From Rickettsiales bacterium (GTDB lineage Bacteria > Pseudomonadota > Alphaproteobacteria > Rickettsiales > UBA3002), in the NCBI GenBank assembly GCA_002725445.1, contig PBPD01000092.1, positions 1-14,585 on the forward strand: DNA of 14,585 bases, read 5' to 3'. Shown piece after piece: positions 14,278-14,585 of the stretch. A program made the position numbers and the translations under genes. The notes under the pieces were generated by a model that was not told the origin of the DNA, made no database searches, and was given only the letters and a program-made list of their open reading frames with translations. How positions within the stretch are numbered: position 1 is the stretch's first letter; each line of letters begins with the position of its first letter.

Positions 14278-14585
14278 ATGCATTTACAACGAAGTTTTCA
14301 GCAGCATCTGCTGCGCTATGCCCTGACAGCAGCTATCTTTCTGCTGGCTATGTTGCTGGGTGCAACGCCTTTGGGCACTATTGCAGGGGGCACATTCTAT
14401 CCTTTGTTCAGCATTATGCTGCTATATTATCTGGCCGTATTTCAGGCAAGTCTAGTGCCTTCATGGCTGGTGTTTCTGCTTGGTTTGATTCAGGATGTCG
14501 TGCTGGGTATTCCGACAGGCATGTCTTCTCTGCTTTTACTGTTATTCCGTTTACTTATAGTATGGCAACGCCGTTTTGTGGCGGG
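14278..14585 (+). CDS. mreD: Rod shape-determining protein MreD (3' partial)
   Basis: Small polytopic membrane protein of the elongasome that works with MreC. Translation from ATG 14278 stays open to the window edge, giving 102 codons without a stop. The start is MHLQRSFQQHLLRYAL, followed by hydrophobic segments at about 15-35, 42-60 and 62-77. The family signature is the stretch WLVFLLGLIQDVVLGIPTG, followed by a Leu-rich helix and WQRRFV, which matches alphaproteobacterial MreD. The gene begins 9 nt after mreC, so the two are co-transcribed; no strong ribosome site is visible. The C-terminus is beyond the window. Confidence 0.9.
   Translation, partial: MHLQRSFQQHLLRYALTAAIFLLAMLLGATPLGTIAGGTFYPLFSIMLLYYLAVFQASLVPSWLVFLLGLIQDVVLGIPTGMSSLLLLLFRLLIVWQRRFVA

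Overview
The window looks like an ordinary, gene-dense chromosomal segment of an alphaproteobacterium with a GC content near 50% (my estimate by eye). The evidence is the protein signatures (SerB, MiaA, IlvB, LeuA, MreC and MreD all read as alphaproteobacterial) and the gene order hflK-hflC-degP, serB/miaA divergent, ilvBN, ilvC, leuA, mreBCD. I cannot name the genus. I see no tRNA, rRNA, CRISPR array, insertion sequence or phage gene.

Layout. (1) Positions 1-3457, plus strand: envelope proteolysis control. The 5'-truncated hflK overlaps hflC by one base, and a Deg-type periplasmic protease follows 8 nt later. (2) 3478-4377, minus strand: serB, convergent with degP. (3) 4369-5334, plus strand: miaA, whose start codon lies inside the 5' end of serB. 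(4) 5365-12255: a branched-chain amino acid cluster, ilvB, ilvN, ilvC and leuA. Each junction inside this cluster holds an uncharacterised envelope gene: a 62-aa lipoprotein between ilvB and ilvN, a 418-aa His-rich polytopic membrane protein between ilvN and ilvC, and a 115-aa secreted four-Cys protein between ilvC and leuA. A terminator after ilvN and a promoter before the membrane-protein gene divide the cluster into at least two transcription units. (5) 12277-14585: the rod-shape genes mreB, mreC and a 3'-truncated mreD.

How the genes fit together. IlvB and IlvN form acetohydroxyacid synthase. IlvC carries its product forward in valine, leucine and isoleucine synthesis. LeuA commits 2-ketoisovalerate to leucine. 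MreBCD guides lateral wall synthesis. HflKC controls FtsH at the membrane, and the Deg protease handles misfolded periplasmic protein.

Most worth a second look. The ilvC leader has a perfect 9-bp hairpin that covers the ribosome binding site, and a local promoter whose predicted start would remove the masking arm. IlvB has Glu in place of the Mg-binding Asp of the thiamine diphosphate motif. LeuA has HGQ where the metal-binding HxH is expected, plus a Met in place of a nearby active-site Glu. The unknown membrane protein appears to be made from a leaderless or nearly leaderless mRNA. A perfect DnaA-box 9-mer and a terminator-like hairpin lie between mreB and mreC. I found no clearly new multi-gene system; the three interleaved envelope genes are the nearest candidate.
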